Assembly: GCA_028285645.1 (NCBI GenBank)
Contig: JANQOV010000152.1
Location: forward strand, 1-34,955
Length of the DNA: 34,955 nt
Source of the DNA: Hyphococcus sp.
Lineage (GTDB): Bacteria > Pseudomonadota > Alphaproteobacteria > Caulobacterales > Parvularculaceae
Direction: 5' to 3'
In this document: positions 17,823 through 28,256 of the stretch, piece by piece
Layout of the letters: the number at the start of each line of letters is the position of its first letter
How positions within the stretch are numbered: the stretch's first letter is position 1
The notes under the pieces: model-generated
Database searches by the model: none
Seen by the model: only the letters and a program-made list of their open reading frames with translations
What the model was told of the DNA's origin: nothing
Position numbers and translations under genes: made by a program

Positions 17823-19871
17823 TTAGAAGCTGCCTTCGATCGTAAACGTAAAGATCGTCCCGAAGTTGCGAAAGCGTTCCTCTCGGAAGGCAATATCGTT
17901 GGCCAAGCGATCGTTGAAAACGGTCCGGAAAAAATCATTATCACGATCGAGGACATTCGAAACTGTTCCCCTCAATGTGAGGCCAAAGACATCTTTGTTT
18001 TCTATAAACACTTCTCCGAATGCAAAACTTTCTTGAAAAATACTGACCTCATCAAGGCGCACGCGCGGCGAATTTTCTTCGTGAGAGAGCATGACGCCTA
18101 CAGCCCAGTCCGTATCCGGAAAATCTTGCCGGAACGTCGCCTCTATATCGAAGTAGTCCTGATTTGAAATGCGGCGTGAGGTCCCAAGCAGAGGATCGAT
18201 CACTTCCGAGTCCACATAGTCGATCGCAAGATCGAGCCGCGCCCCCCGCCAACCCAGCGGATCAGAAAGAAGCGTCAGATCAAGAGAGGCCCCGTATCGA
18301 GTTGCAGAGTCGATATTGCCTGGCGCCTGCCCGCCGCCATCAATCGGTATTTGATCTACGATATCGGTGATGTCTTCAGCAAAGCCGCGCAATGTTGCAG
18401 ACCCGAAGGCGCCGAATGATTGCTGAAGCTCCAGTTCCAGAAGCCAACTCTGCGGCGGGACGAGATTGGCGTTGGTGACATCAATTCTGTCCTCATTGAT
18501 ATTTACAGAGGCAATGAAATCGAAAAAGTTGAGCTGGCCAACAACACGCTCTAGTTTGGCGGAGACATTCAAATGATCTGATGCGTTCCAATTCAAGGAT
18601 ATTGAGCCTTTCGGTCGCACAAAATCGCGCGTCAAACCGAATTGACCTGATTGGCTGATTTGGGAGTATTCGACGCCAAGTGAAGTCTGCAGTTGCAGCG
18701 TGGGCGAAAGCGCTCGTCCATAGCTGAGCGTTGTCTCAGCACGGTCCTCTTCAACGCGGGACGACGCGCCTGGTAATTCTGCAGGTTGTAGCTCTCCACT
18801 TTCATCGCGCAATTCCAACTCGCTTTCGATATCGAGAAAGTTTCGCGCGCCTTCCAGCGCCCATTGCCAGTCGCCGCCAAGCCCTCTGAACACATATTCT
18901 GAACGCAGCACAAGTTCAGCCTCGTTCGCCTGTCGGGTGAACACCGAACCTTGGGGCGGCGACCCGTCGGCGAACTCAAACAAAACGCTTCCGACCGTCG
19001 GACTGTTTTCGTATCGGTAAAGGCTGATAAGCTTCAGGCGACCGCCTGGAATCGCAAATTCATAATCCGCACCGATCTCGTAGTTGTATTCATCCTCCGT
19101 CTCGCGAAAAAAGCGCGTGTTAGCGCCATCGGATCCGCCAGTTCGTTCGGACACTTCGGTCCCGCGAAAGATAAACGCCTGCGCTTCGCCGGTGAGATTT
19201 AGGACATTGCCGTTCGCCGCCGTGCGCGTATAGGAACCGGACAGGATAGGTCGATCACTATTGCCGTTCCGAGATTCCTGACGCGAATCGATCAGCGCGC
19301 CACTTCCGTCAAAAACCAACTCAGGACCGAAATCGTTCGACCGGCTCTGTTCGTTCTCGAAGCTCGTTGTCCATTCGCTTTGCGACCCACCGCCAGATAG
19401 CGAAATCTCTCCGTTACCCCAACGGAAGGGCGTTCCCTCTGAACGAAATTGAGGTGAGTAGCGAAAGCGCCCGCTCACGCCGCCGCCTGTTGAGGTGACT
19501 ACGTTGAGCACCTGTCCCGAAAGGCCGGCGATATCGAGGCTCGCGCCATCGACGATTTCCAACCGCACCACGTCTCCAGCGGGAATGCGGCCTAACGCCT
19601 CCACCGGTCCATTTGATTTGCCTGAAATACGCCTGCCATTAATCAGGACATTGGTATCGGCTTGACCGAGACCGCGATCGTCGCCTCCCTCGCGAATGGT
19701 AAAGCCGGGGACCTGTTCCACCATATCCAGTGCCGTACGGGGCGCAAAGCGATCGAACTGTTCAGGCGAAAACGAACGGAGGACTGATGGAGACACACTT
19801 GCCTCCACCGTGCTCGTCGTTGAAATCACTATCGCCAATAAAAAACTGACGCCCGCCCAGAACAAATGCAC
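17823..19871 (-). CDS. TonB-dependent outer membrane receptor
   Basis: The 682-residue protein has a signal peptide (to about residue 24). A plug domain follows with ALDMVEQVPGFTIREGG, VLINGRRISGKS and VVRLEIVDGASLDIAGLSGQVLNVVT. Then comes a long barrel of alternating strands ending in Phe (FTFTIEGSF), the outer membrane insertion signal. Such receptors import iron chelates, vitamins or carbohydrates using TonB-ExbBD energy; the ligand is not evident. The start is GTG 19871 with AGAGG eight bases upstream; no ATG fits. A Fur-like 15-bp palindrome overlaps the region just upstream. At 682 residues it is on the short side for the family. No transporter partner gene is adjacent. Confidence 0.88.
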   Translation of the reverse strand: MHLFWAGVSFLLAIVISTTSTVEASVSPSVLRSFSPEQFDRFAPRTALDMVEQVPGFTIREGGDDRGLGQADTNVLINGRRISGKSNGPVEALGRIPAGDVVRLEIVDGASLDIAGLSGQVLNVVTSTGGGVSGRFRYSPQFRSEGTPFRWGNGEISLSGGGSQSEWTTSFENEQSRSNDFGPELVFDGSGALIDSRQESRNGNSDRPILSGSYTRTAANGNVLNLTGEAQAFIFRGTEVSERTGGSDGANTRFFRETEDEYNYEIGADYEFAIPGGRLKLISLYRYENSPTVGSVLFEFADGSPPQGSVFTRQANEAELVLRSEYVFRGLGGDWQWALEGARNFLDIESELELRDESGELQPAELPGASSRVEEDRAETTLSYGRALSPTLQLQTSLGVEYSQISQSGQFGLTRDFVRPKGSISLNWNASDHLNVSAKLERVVGQLNFFDFIASVNINEDRIDVTNANLVPPQSWLLELELQQSFGAFGSATLRGFAEDITDIVDQIPIDGGGQAPGNIDSATRYGASLDLTLLSDPLGWRGARLDLAIDYVDSEVIDPLLGTSRRISNQDYFDIEATFRQDFPDTDWAVGVMLSHEENSPRVRLDEVSIFQESFAFGEVFIENKDVFGLTLRGTVSNVLDRDNDFFRTVFNDRLANDIAFREERFRNFGTIFTFTIEGSF

Positions 19872-19883
19872 CCGATACGCCTC

Positions 19884-19898
19884 TGAGACTCGTTCTCA
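19884..19898 (-). promoter_or_regulatory. Fur-type operator candidate upstream of the TonB receptor
   Basis: On the minus strand a 15-bp element reads TGAGAACGAGTCTCA, ending 12 bp before the GTG start. It has the 7-1-7 layout of a Fur core site (TGATAATGATTATCA) and agrees at 11 of 15 positions, with five of seven arm pairs intact. Position over the ribosome binding region would suit repression. The match is by eye only. Confidence 0.3.
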
Positions 19899-19979
19899 AA
19901 TTAGAATTACTGGGATAATCACATTAAGCAACCGCTAAGGCCGCAGCGTTGATCCAAATTGGGGAAGAGAAGATGCTTG

Positions 19980-21149
19980 CTACGCCGCCTTCAATCCCTC
20001 AACGAAGCGCTTGAAAATATAAAAACTATCTTCCGGCCCCGGTGACGCCTCAGGGTGATGCTGCACGGAAAAGGCCGGCGCGTTTTTCAAAGCAATGCCT
20101 GAGTTTGATCCGTCAAAGAGCGAGCGATGCGTTTCTTCGACATTGTCTGGCAGGGTGTCGCCATCGACGGTGAAGCCGTGATTCATGGAAACGATTTCAA
20201 CTTTGCCGGTGGAAAGGTCTTTGACCGGATGATTGGCGCCGTGATGGCCTTGGGGCATTTTCTTGGTGCGCGCGCCGGCGGCAAGGGCCAGCATCTGGTG
20301 GCCAAGACAAATGCCAAGTGTCGGGACTTTGTTGTTGATGAGCTGCTTGATCACGGGCCCCGCATATTCGGCGGTCGCCGCTGGATCGCCCGGCCCGTTG
20401 GACAAGACAACGCCGTCCGGTTTTAATTCCATGATCTCATCATAGCTTGTCGTTGCAGAAACCACGGTTACACGACAGCCTTCGCTGGCGAGCCGCCGCA
20501 AGATGTTTCGCTTCACGCCATAATCGATGACAACAATGTGCGGGCCGGCGCCGTTGTGATTCTGATAACCGTTTTCCCATTGCCAGCCGGTCTCGCGATG
20601 ACTGTAAGGCTTCAGGGTGGTGACGTCCTTGGCGAGATCGCGCCCTTCAATGCCTTCCCAGCCTGCCGCTTTGGCGGTGAGTGATTCGATATCGAATTGT
20701 CCCGTGGGCGCATGCGCGATCACCCCATGGGGCATGCCCTGTTCGCGAATCAGCGCGGTAAGCGCGCGAGTATCGACACCGGCGATCCCGATAATGCCAC
20801 GGCGGCGCATCCAGGCGGAAAGATCAAGCTGCGCGCGATAGTTTGACGGGCTGGTGTTCAACGTGCGCAAAATTGCCCCGCGGGCCGCCGTCGCCGCGGG
20901 CGCGGATGCATCCTCGATATCTTCGCCGTTGACGCCAACATTGCCGATATGGGGAAAGGTAAAGGTGATGATTTGCCCGGCATAGGAGGGGTCCGTGAGG
21001 ATCTCCTGATAGCCGGTCATAGCGGTGTTGAAGCAGATTTCGCCCACCGCTTCTCCGACGGCGCCGAGGCCCTGGCCGTAAACCACTGTTCCGTCAGCTA
21101 AAACCAGTGCTGCGCTCGGTCGATCAGCAGGTTCTTGACTAATTTTCAT
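19980..21149 (-). CDS. carA: Carbamoyl-phosphate synthase small subunit CarA
   Basis: CarA is the glutamine amidotransferase subunit. It hydrolyses glutamine and channels ammonia to CarB. The 389-residue protein has the N-terminal CPSase small-chain domain ([31 protein letters not shown]). The class I glutaminase domain follows, with nucleophile Cys281 in GICLGHQ and the His365/Glu367 pair in QHHPEA. NGPGDP (251-256) is also conserved. AGGAGA lies some 12 bases before ATG 21149. It is divergent from yqeY. Its usual partner carB is not next to it; the TonB-dependent receptor lies directly downstream on the same strand. Confidence 0.98.
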   Translation of the reverse strand: MKISQEPADRPSAALVLADGTVVYGQGLGAVGEAVGEICFNTAMTGYQEILTDPSYAGQIITFTFPHIGNVGVNGEDIEDASAPAATAARGAILRTLNTSPSNYRAQLDLSAWMRRRGIIGIAGVDTRALTALIREQGMPHGVIAHAPTGQFDIESLTAKAAGWEGIEGRDLAKDVTTLKPYSHRETGWQWENGYQNHNGAGPHIVVIDYGVKRNILRRLASEGCRVTVVSATTSYDEIMELKPDGVVLSNGPGDPAATAEYAGPVIKQLINNKVPTLGICLGHQMLALAAGARTKKMPQGHHGANHPVKDLSTGKVEIVSMNHGFTVDGDTLPDNVEETHRSLFDGSNSGIALKNAPAFSVQHHPEASPGPEDSFYIFKRFVEGLKAA

Positions 21150-21382
21150 AGATGAATATGTCTCCTGCCTCGCTTTGTTCGCGGAATGCGGACTGCGCAG
21201 GAGAAGCTGGCGAACGCGGCTCCTTCGGCGCGCAAATTGGCCGGAAGCTATGCGAAGGCGCTCATTGGGTCAACAAACGGTTAAAGCCGAATTCATCCAA
21301 ACGAAATAGCGAATATCTAAAATCAAAACTAACGGCAGTCTGGGGCGGAACCGAACCGCGCCCGTCAGCGTTGGAGAGATAA
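21150..21382. promoter_or_regulatory. Divergent promoter region between carA and yqeY
   Basis: 233 bp without a convincing gene. It must hold promoters for carA (-) and yqeY (+). The yqeY side carries GGAGAG just before the start. The central part (about 21290-21345) is AT-rich compared with its surroundings. No clear -35/-10 pair, leader peptide or pyrimidine attenuator was recognised. Confidence 0.4.
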
Positions 21383-21841
21383 ATGCTCAGAGAAAAAATT
21401 GATGCAGCGTTAAAAGACGCCATGCGGGCGCAGGACGAAAAGGTGCGCGTGTCGACGCTGCGCCTCATCAACGCCGCCATCAAGGACCGTGACATCGCTG
21501 CGCGATCGGAAGATCGCTGCAATGGCGTCAGCGACGACGAAATTTTGAGCATCCTCACCAAGATGGTGAAGCAGCGCGAAGACAGCGCCGAGGCCTTTGA
21601 AAAAGGTTGCCGGCCGGAGCTTGCCGAGCAGGAGCGCGCCGAGATCGAAGTGATCAAGGAGTTCATGCCGCGCCAGCTTTCCGGCGAGGAGATTGAGACC
21701 GCCGTCAAAGAAGTCATCGACGAATATGAAGCCTCAGGTCTGAAAGACATGGGCCGTTGCATGGGCGCCCTTAAAGAGCGGTACAGCGGCGCCATGGATT
21801 TTGGCCGCGCCGGCAAGTTGATGAAAGAGTCACTTAGCTAA
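21383..21841 (+). CDS. yqeY: GatB/YqeY domain protein
   Basis: The 152-residue protein matches the GatB/YqeY family throughout. It has LREKIDAALKDAMRAQDEKVRVSTLRLINAAIKDRDI at the N-terminus, the ILTKMVKQREDSAEAFEKGCR block, and EFMPRQLSGEEIETAV in the hinge before the small tail domain. The domain resembles the tRNA-binding tail of the amidotransferase subunit GatB, but the free-standing protein's role is not settled. GGAGAG precedes ATG 21383. In many alphaproteobacteria this gene lies between carA and dnaG; here carA is still its divergent neighbour but dnaG is about 12 kb downstream. Confidence 0.93.
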   Translation: MLREKIDAALKDAMRAQDEKVRVSTLRLINAAIKDRDIAARSEDRCNGVSDDEILSILTKMVKQREDSAEAFEKGCRPELAEQERAEIEVIKEFMPRQLSGEEIETAVKEVIDEYEASGLKDMGRCMGALKERYSGAMDFGRAGKLMKESLS

Positions 21842-21871
21842 TTATAAATCACGGCGCCGGGAGACAAAGCG

Positions 21872-23056
21872 ATGGAAATCGCGATTGCCGGCGCCGGGAT
21901 TGCTGGTCTTGCTGCGGCGGCATTGCTCAGCCGACAGGGCTTTTCCATTACCGTCTATGATAAAGCGCCAGCGCCGGCGCCTGTTGGGTCCGGATTGATC
22001 GTTCAGCCAACCGGCCAGGCTGTGCTTGCGGCGCTTGGCCTTTCCGAAAACCTGAAAGCCCGCGGCGCCCGTCTTGATCATCTCGACGGGCGTTTAGAGG
22101 GCGGCAAGCGCAAGGTGCTGGATGTGTCTTACGACGCCTTGGGCGTCGATGTTTATGGTATCGCGATCCACCGTGCGGCGCTGTTTGACATGCTGTTTGA
22201 GGCAGCGCGCGAAGCCGGCGCAACGATCAACCAGGACTGCGAAGTTGTCGGCGTTGAGACCGCGCAAGAGCACCCGGCATTGGTCTTTGCGAACGCGGCC
22301 GCATCAGCTCCCTTTGACATTGTCATTGACGCGCTCGGCGTTCGCTCGCCATTGGTCTCGCGTCAGGGTCACTTTCTTGACTATGGCGCGCTATGGGCGA
22401 ATGCGCCGTTGCCCGCTGAAGGATTTCAGGAAAACGTTTTGGCGCAGCGCTATCGCGGCGCGAAGATCTCTTCCGGCGTCATGCCGATTGGAACTTTGCA
22501 AGATGGCGGCAAAAAACTCGCCGCCTATTTCTGGACATTAAGAGCGCGAGAATTTGAACCATGGCGCGCGGCGCCGCTCGGCCAATGGAAGAACAAAGTG
22601 CTTGTCCTGTGGCCGGAAGTTTCATCCGTGCTCGATCATTTCAACGATCACGACCAGTTTGTCTTCGCGCACTACGCGCATGACACGTGGACGCGCCCTG
22701 TTGAAGGCCGTGTCATCCACATTGGCGACGCCTGGCATGCAGCCAGCCCGCAATTGGGGCAGGGCGCCAATATGGCCTTGCTGGACGCCTATGCGCTGGT
22801 GCGCGCGCTTGAGCGCAAGGCTGAGCCCCATGCTGCCTTTGCAGAGTTTTTGCGCCTTCGCCAAAACCATGTGCGGCTTTATCAGGCGATCAGTTGGGCG
22901 TTCACGCCATTTTACCAATCGGACTCGAGCGTGAGGGCGTTTCTACGCGATCTACTTGCGGCGCCTTTTTCGCGCATGCCGCCCATGCCGAAACTGCTCG
23001 CCTCTTTGGTTGCCGGAACCCTTGGCGATCCGCTTTCAAAGCTTGGTTTACGCTGA
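21872..23056 (+). CDS. FAD-dependent monooxygenase (UbiH/aromatic hydroxylase type)
   Basis: The 394-residue protein belongs to the flavoprotein monooxygenase class A group. It has the FAD-binding GAGIAGLAAAALL (residues 7-19) followed by VYDKAPAPAPVGSGL. The second FAD motif is GDAWHAASPQLGQGANMALLDAYALVRAL. The middle carries a substrate domain with no recognisable specificity marks. Relatives hydroxylate aromatic rings or ubiquinone precursors with NAD(P)H and O2. GGGAG lies before ATG 21872. It follows yqeY by 30 bp on the same strand and may be co-transcribed; a hairpin plus a T8 run lies just after it. Confidence 0.85.
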   Translation: MEIAIAGAGIAGLAAAALLSRQGFSITVYDKAPAPAPVGSGLIVQPTGQAVLAALGLSENLKARGARLDHLDGRLEGGKRKVLDVSYDALGVDVYGIAIHRAALFDMLFEAAREAGATINQDCEVVGVETAQEHPALVFANAAASAPFDIVIDALGVRSPLVSRQGHFLDYGALWANAPLPAEGFQENVLAQRYRGAKISSGVMPIGTLQDGGKKLAAYFWTLRAREFEPWRAAPLGQWKNKVLVLWPEVSSVLDHFNDHDQFVFAHYAHDTWTRPVEGRVIHIGDAWHAASPQLGQGANMALLDAYALVRALERKAEPHAAFAEFLRLRQNHVRLYQAISWAFTPFYQSDSSVRAFLRDLLAAPFSRMPPMPKLLASLVAGTLGDPLSKLGLR

Positions 23057-23059
23057 TAG

Positions 23060-23087
23060 GCGCGATCCGCGCTGGTGCATTTTTTTT
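23060..23087 (+). terminator. Possible terminator after the FAD monooxygenase gene
   Basis: GCGCG (23060-23064), loop ATC and CGCGC (23068-23072) form a perfect short stem. TGGTGCA and eight T residues (23080-23087) follow. The seven-base gap before the T-run is longer than ideal, so efficiency is uncertain. Confidence 0.5.
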
Positions 23088-23201
23088 CGAATTAATCAAT
23101 CCGCGCTGACGTTCTCTTCGTAGTGGTTGAGAGCAGGCAAATTGGTTTTGTCTGCGCAAGGTTGCGGATGACGCAATGAGTGCAAAGGCAAGCGGGGTAT
23201 C

Positions 23202-24032
23202 ATGAAAATCCGACAGTTCACGCTCGCAGGGCTAGCTTGTATTTTTTCTTTTCCCGCCTTTGCCCAGGAATGGCCCGGCGAACGCCCGGCGCCGTCTGAC
23301 GGGTGGGAGTTTTCCCTCGGCGGCGGGCTCTTGTTTTCACCCAACTATCTCGGCGACGATGACTACATCCTCTCTGCCGTTCCCTATATCCGCATCAAAA
23401 AGGGCGACCGCTTTGTCGCCTCCATCGAAGAGGGCGTAAAATACGCAGCGATTAGCGGCGACAATTTCCGGCTGGGTCCGCGTGTCAGTCTTGAGTTCCC
23501 CCGCGACGAAGACGGCAGCGCGCCCTTTCGTGTCGCAGGCGAGCGCACCAACGACCTTCTCGGTCTTGGCGATGTCAATGCGTCAGTCTCCCTTGGTGGA
23601 TTTGCAGAAGTCGACATCGGCGATTTCACCGCTTCCGCCAATTTAGGAAAGGCCGTCACCGGCCATGACGGATTAACCGGCGATGTCGCGCTGAACTATA
23701 AGGGCCGTATTCAGCGCAACGGCCCGCCGATCATCTATGCGCTCGGGCCGCGGTTTAATTTCGCGAATGATCAATATCACGAGGCGTTGTTTGGCGTGAC
23801 CGCTGTGCAATCCGCGGCGTCCGGCTTGCCTGAATTCGAGGCGTCTGGCGGCGGCGTATCCTATGGCGCCGGCGTGAGCGTGATCGTCCCTGTCACGGAC
23901 AATGTCTCAACGACGTTCATCGGCAGCTATGACAGGCTGATGGGCGACGCTGCGCGGTCCCCCTTGGTGACCGAACGCGGCTCAAGAGACCAGGGCTTTG
24001 TCGGCCTCGTTGCGTCTTATACGTTTAAGTAG
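23202..24032 (+). CDS. MipA/OmpV family outer membrane protein
   Basis: The 276-residue protein has a signal peptide (residues 1-21, FPAFA-QE). A short acidic lead and a predicted beta-barrel follow: GWEFSLGGGLLFSPNYLGDDDYILSAVPYIRIKKGDRF is the typical MipA/OmpV opening. Alternating strands run to the C-terminal GLVASYTFK. Family members are outer membrane barrels; MipA of E. coli scaffolds murein enzymes, while OmpV-like proteins have varied reports, so the role here is open. It begins 145 bp after the FAD monooxygenase and is followed by a perfect hairpin. Confidence 0.88.
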   Translation: MKIRQFTLAGLACIFSFPAFAQEWPGERPAPSDGWEFSLGGGLLFSPNYLGDDDYILSAVPYIRIKKGDRFVASIEEGVKYAAISGDNFRLGPRVSLEFPRDEDGSAPFRVAGERTNDLLGLGDVNASVSLGGFAEVDIGDFTASANLGKAVTGHDGLTGDVALNYKGRIQRNGPPIIYALGPRFNFANDQYHEALFGVTAVQSAASGLPEFEASGGGVSYGAGVSVIVPVTDNVSTTFIGSYDRLMGDAARSPLVTERGSRDQGFVGLVASYTFK

Positions 24033-24042
24033 GCACGTCGGC

Positions 24043-24063
24043 AGAAAAGGCGAAGCCTTTTCT
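24043..24063 (+). terminator. Hairpin terminator after the MipA/OmpV gene
   Basis: AGAAAAGGC (24043-24051), loop GAA and GCCTTTTCT (24055-24063) form a perfect nine-pair stem 10 bp after the stop codon. The T-run lies inside the descending arm, a layout that can serve both strands; the gene on the other side is convergent. Confidence 0.6.
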
Positions 24064-24157
24064 GGCTAGGGTTCGGACCCATCAACAAAGCTGTCCCGCG
24101 CTTCTAAACTTGACGTTAATCCGCCCCAACAGTCATGGGACTGGAGCCTGAGTCGCT

Positions 24158-24790
24158 CTATTTGGGTTTCTCCAGGAAGAGATTAATCAACAATGCTGCT
24201 GCAGTGCCAAACGGGAGTAGGATGCGCCAATAGAAGGCTTCCAGTATGCCGTAGACGATATATTCATTGCGGATAAAGGAGTTGCCGAGCTGCTTCACGA
24301 TGGAGAAATCCGGTAAATCGTAAACGGCGCCGCTCCAGGCAATGAGGGTCAGGACGGCGACGCCCCCGATAACGATAGCGCTCGATTCAAGACTGTTGGA
24401 TTGCTGAATGCGGTTGAGCGAGTAAGCAATCCACCCGCCCGCGCATAAGCTCAAAGCCGCCAACACCAAATTGGAAAGCAAAACATTGCCGCGCCACAGA
24501 TTGCCGACAATTTCAAGCGGCATGGTTGCCGCCCAAACTGTAAATAATCCTAATCCGCCACACGCAATTACAAACAATAACCACATAGATGTAGCTGTTT
24601 CATCCTGCGGTCGCCATTTGACATACCGCGAAGCAACGGCGCCGATCAACCAGCTGACGCCGAACAGAACAAGCGGATAGACAATAAAGCTCAACCGTGG
24701 GGCCTGGCGCCAAATAAGAGGCAGGGCGAAAACGAGTGCAAAAATGAAGACGCCAACTTGATACGGGCGCCTCTTGAATAGATCGTTCAT
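24158..24790 (-). CDS. Six-TM membrane protein, unknown function
   Basis: The 210-residue protein consists almost wholly of six predicted membrane helices (about residues 11-27, 33-54, 69-90, 104-125, 136-159 and 182-206) with short loops. Its N-terminus has basic residues (KRRPY), as expected for a cytosolic end, and the tail EKPK is also charged. No catalytic motif or transport signature is evident and no family is recognised. It diverges from the lipoprotein gene at 24984 across 193 bp that include a perfect tandem repeat. Base composition is visibly more AT-rich than in the core genes, which may mean later acquisition. Confidence 0.7.
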   Translation of the reverse strand: MNDLFKRRPYQVGVFIFALVFALPLIWRQAPRLSFIVYPLVLFGVSWLIGAVASRYVKWRPQDETATSMWLLFVIACGGLGLFTVWAATMPLEIVGNLWRGNVLLSNLVLAALSLCAGGWIAYSLNRIQQSNSLESSAIVIGGVAVLTLIAWSGAVYDLPDFSIVKQLGNSFIRNEYIVYGILEAFYWRILLPFGTAAALLINLFLEKPK

Positions 24791-24900
24791 CGACCAAGCC
24801 CTCTAGTTGTGTTTGTTCAATGCACCAAGATAGCATAGAATCGAGCTTTGGTCGCTTTACGATTACTAGTGGCGATGTCTCACCGTTTTGACGCACATTG

Positions 24901-24932
24901 GCTTCAGTGATAGCGGGCTTCAGTGATAGCGG
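24901..24932 (+). repeat. Perfect 16-bp tandem duplication
   Basis: The unit gcttcagtgatagcgg occurs twice head to tail (24901-24916 and 24917-24932) with no mismatch. It lies 52 bp upstream of the lipoprotein start, in the divergent intergenic region. It may be an operator pair, a slippage product or part of a promoter; exact identity suggests a recent event or strong constraint. Confidence 0.9.
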
Positions 24933-24983
24933 TTACATTGCCGACCGACAGGAGAAGCGGTCAGAAAACATTGACCTTGAGCA

Positions 24984-26216
24984 ATGCTGATGAATATAGG
25001 AAAATCACCGGCGATTGGTGTTCTGTTTGCATTTATTCTGCTGTCTGTGGGTTGCTCGGATACGCCTTCAGCAACCAACAAGGACAGTCGAGAGCCTGTT
25101 CAATCTGACCCTCGAATAGAGAAAATTGATCAATTTCGGAGTGAGGTCGATATAGACGGCCTACTCAACTTCCTCACCGAAGAGGTTTTGGAAAGCTATT
25201 CGTCGCCTGCGTCTCCGATTATCGAATGGACTCCTTTGCGACAACACGGGCGTCAGACAATTGTAGAGTTGATCATTGAAAACCCGCCATTGATCGCAGG
25301 GGTGTTGGAAGAGCTCAGCCCTCACCGGATGCCCAGTCCTCATTATACTAACCCTATGACCTACGAAGAAAATGTGCTCTTCAATTTTGCATCAGATGTG
25401 ATGATTTTCGTCGGCGAACAATCCGTAAACGGTCTCAAAGATAAAAATGATGTAGACGGACTCATAACTGTCCTTGGCAAGCTGGCGGCGCATGAGGTTC
25501 CCGGCGACTGGGATCGCATAGCGAGGGATACCTTGCGCGGCTACGCACTTAGCGATCCATCTATTCACAAAACTGTGGACACGAGACTCGTAGACTTACG
25601 TAATGACGCCGCCACACCATATGGGCGCTCATTCGCCTACAAAGCGCTTACCGAAATCAATCGTGAGGTCTATTTCCAAAGAGAAGCACTATTACTGAGG
25701 CAGGCCCTGAGCTTGGCCGGCTTTGATCCGGATGCAGATATCATTGAACCTCCCGATGATAAGAAGGGTTTTCAAGCGCCCCACGCAATGTCGCTGGGTG
25801 CCCAGGTTGATATCGTGATTGAAATGAACCGGCCTCCGGCAAATCCCAAGGAAGCCCGCCTCAATCCGGAACTTTGGGATAAAGAGGTTTCCTTCTCCGG
25901 CATGTTAACGGGGCGATCGAAAGCGGAAATTGACTCTTTTTTCGACGACATTACGCATGTAGGCCTTTATTTCTTCGAAAGAAGGGACAGTGTCGGGCGG
26001 TCGGTGGGGGAACTCAGCGACGGTTCCTATTGCAACGGAGATGTCCTGCAAGACACATTCTATGTCTATCGCGTCTCAATAAGTGATGGTAAAATTGAGG
26101 GTGCGCGCGTCAAAGGTTATGTGAACCCGCCGGGCGCGCCGATACTGATGGGCGTGAACTGCGATATTCCGCCAAATTGGCCCCTGGATGATCCGTTCAC
26201 CATCAGAGAGCCTTGA
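24984..26216 (+). CDS. Putative lipoprotein, unknown function
   Basis: The 410-residue protein has a lipoprotein signal peptide. A hydrophobic stretch (residues 11-22) ends in SVGC, so Cys24 would be lipidated; the following Ser-Asp suggests possible inner membrane retention, though rules differ between species. The mature part is acidic and largely helical in its first 230 residues. A C-terminal part follows with VSFSGMLTGRSKAEID, HVGLYFFERRD and YVNPPGAPILMGVNC, which reads as a beta-rich domain. No family is recognised. ATG 24984 or 24990 could be the start; neither has a strong ribosome binding site. It is more AT-rich than its neighbours and convergent with typA. Confidence 0.75.
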   Translation: MLMNIGKSPAIGVLFAFILLSVGCSDTPSATNKDSREPVQSDPRIEKIDQFRSEVDIDGLLNFLTEEVLESYSSPASPIIEWTPLRQHGRQTIVELIIENPPLIAGVLEELSPHRMPSPHYTNPMTYEENVLFNFASDVMIFVGEQSVNGLKDKNDVDGLITVLGKLAAHEVPGDWDRIARDTLRGYALSDPSIHKTVDTRLVDLRNDAATPYGRSFAYKALTEINREVYFQREALLLRQALSLAGFDPDADIIEPPDDKKGFQAPHAMSLGAQVDIVIEMNRPPANPKEARLNPELWDKEVSFSGMLTGRSKAEIDSFFDDITHVGLYFFERRDSVGRSVGELSDGSYCNGDVLQDTFYVYRVSISDGKIEGARVKGYVNPPGAPILMGVNCDIPPNWPLDDPFTIREP

Positions 26217-26240
26217 AGATCCCGGCGGAATGGCGGCGCT

Positions 26241-28106
<1,866 letters not shown>

Positions 28107-28256
28107 GGGCCGCGAGGTGCGCCCTTTTTCGCGTCAGCGCAAGACCCTGGATGCGATTTCCGGTGAATTGAAACATGACATCAAACCGCAACATAGCGTA
28201 TGAGAGTGAGCGGGTTGCGTTCCAGACGCTGACGGCGCAGCCGGGGGAAGACTGCC
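28107..28256. promoter_or_regulatory. Divergent intergenic region typA / TIR-TPR gene
   Basis: 150 bp that must carry promoters for both typA (-) and the TIR-TPR gene (+). GGGGGAAG lies six bases before the latter's ATG. No clear promoter boxes or repeats were recognised. Confidence 0.35.
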
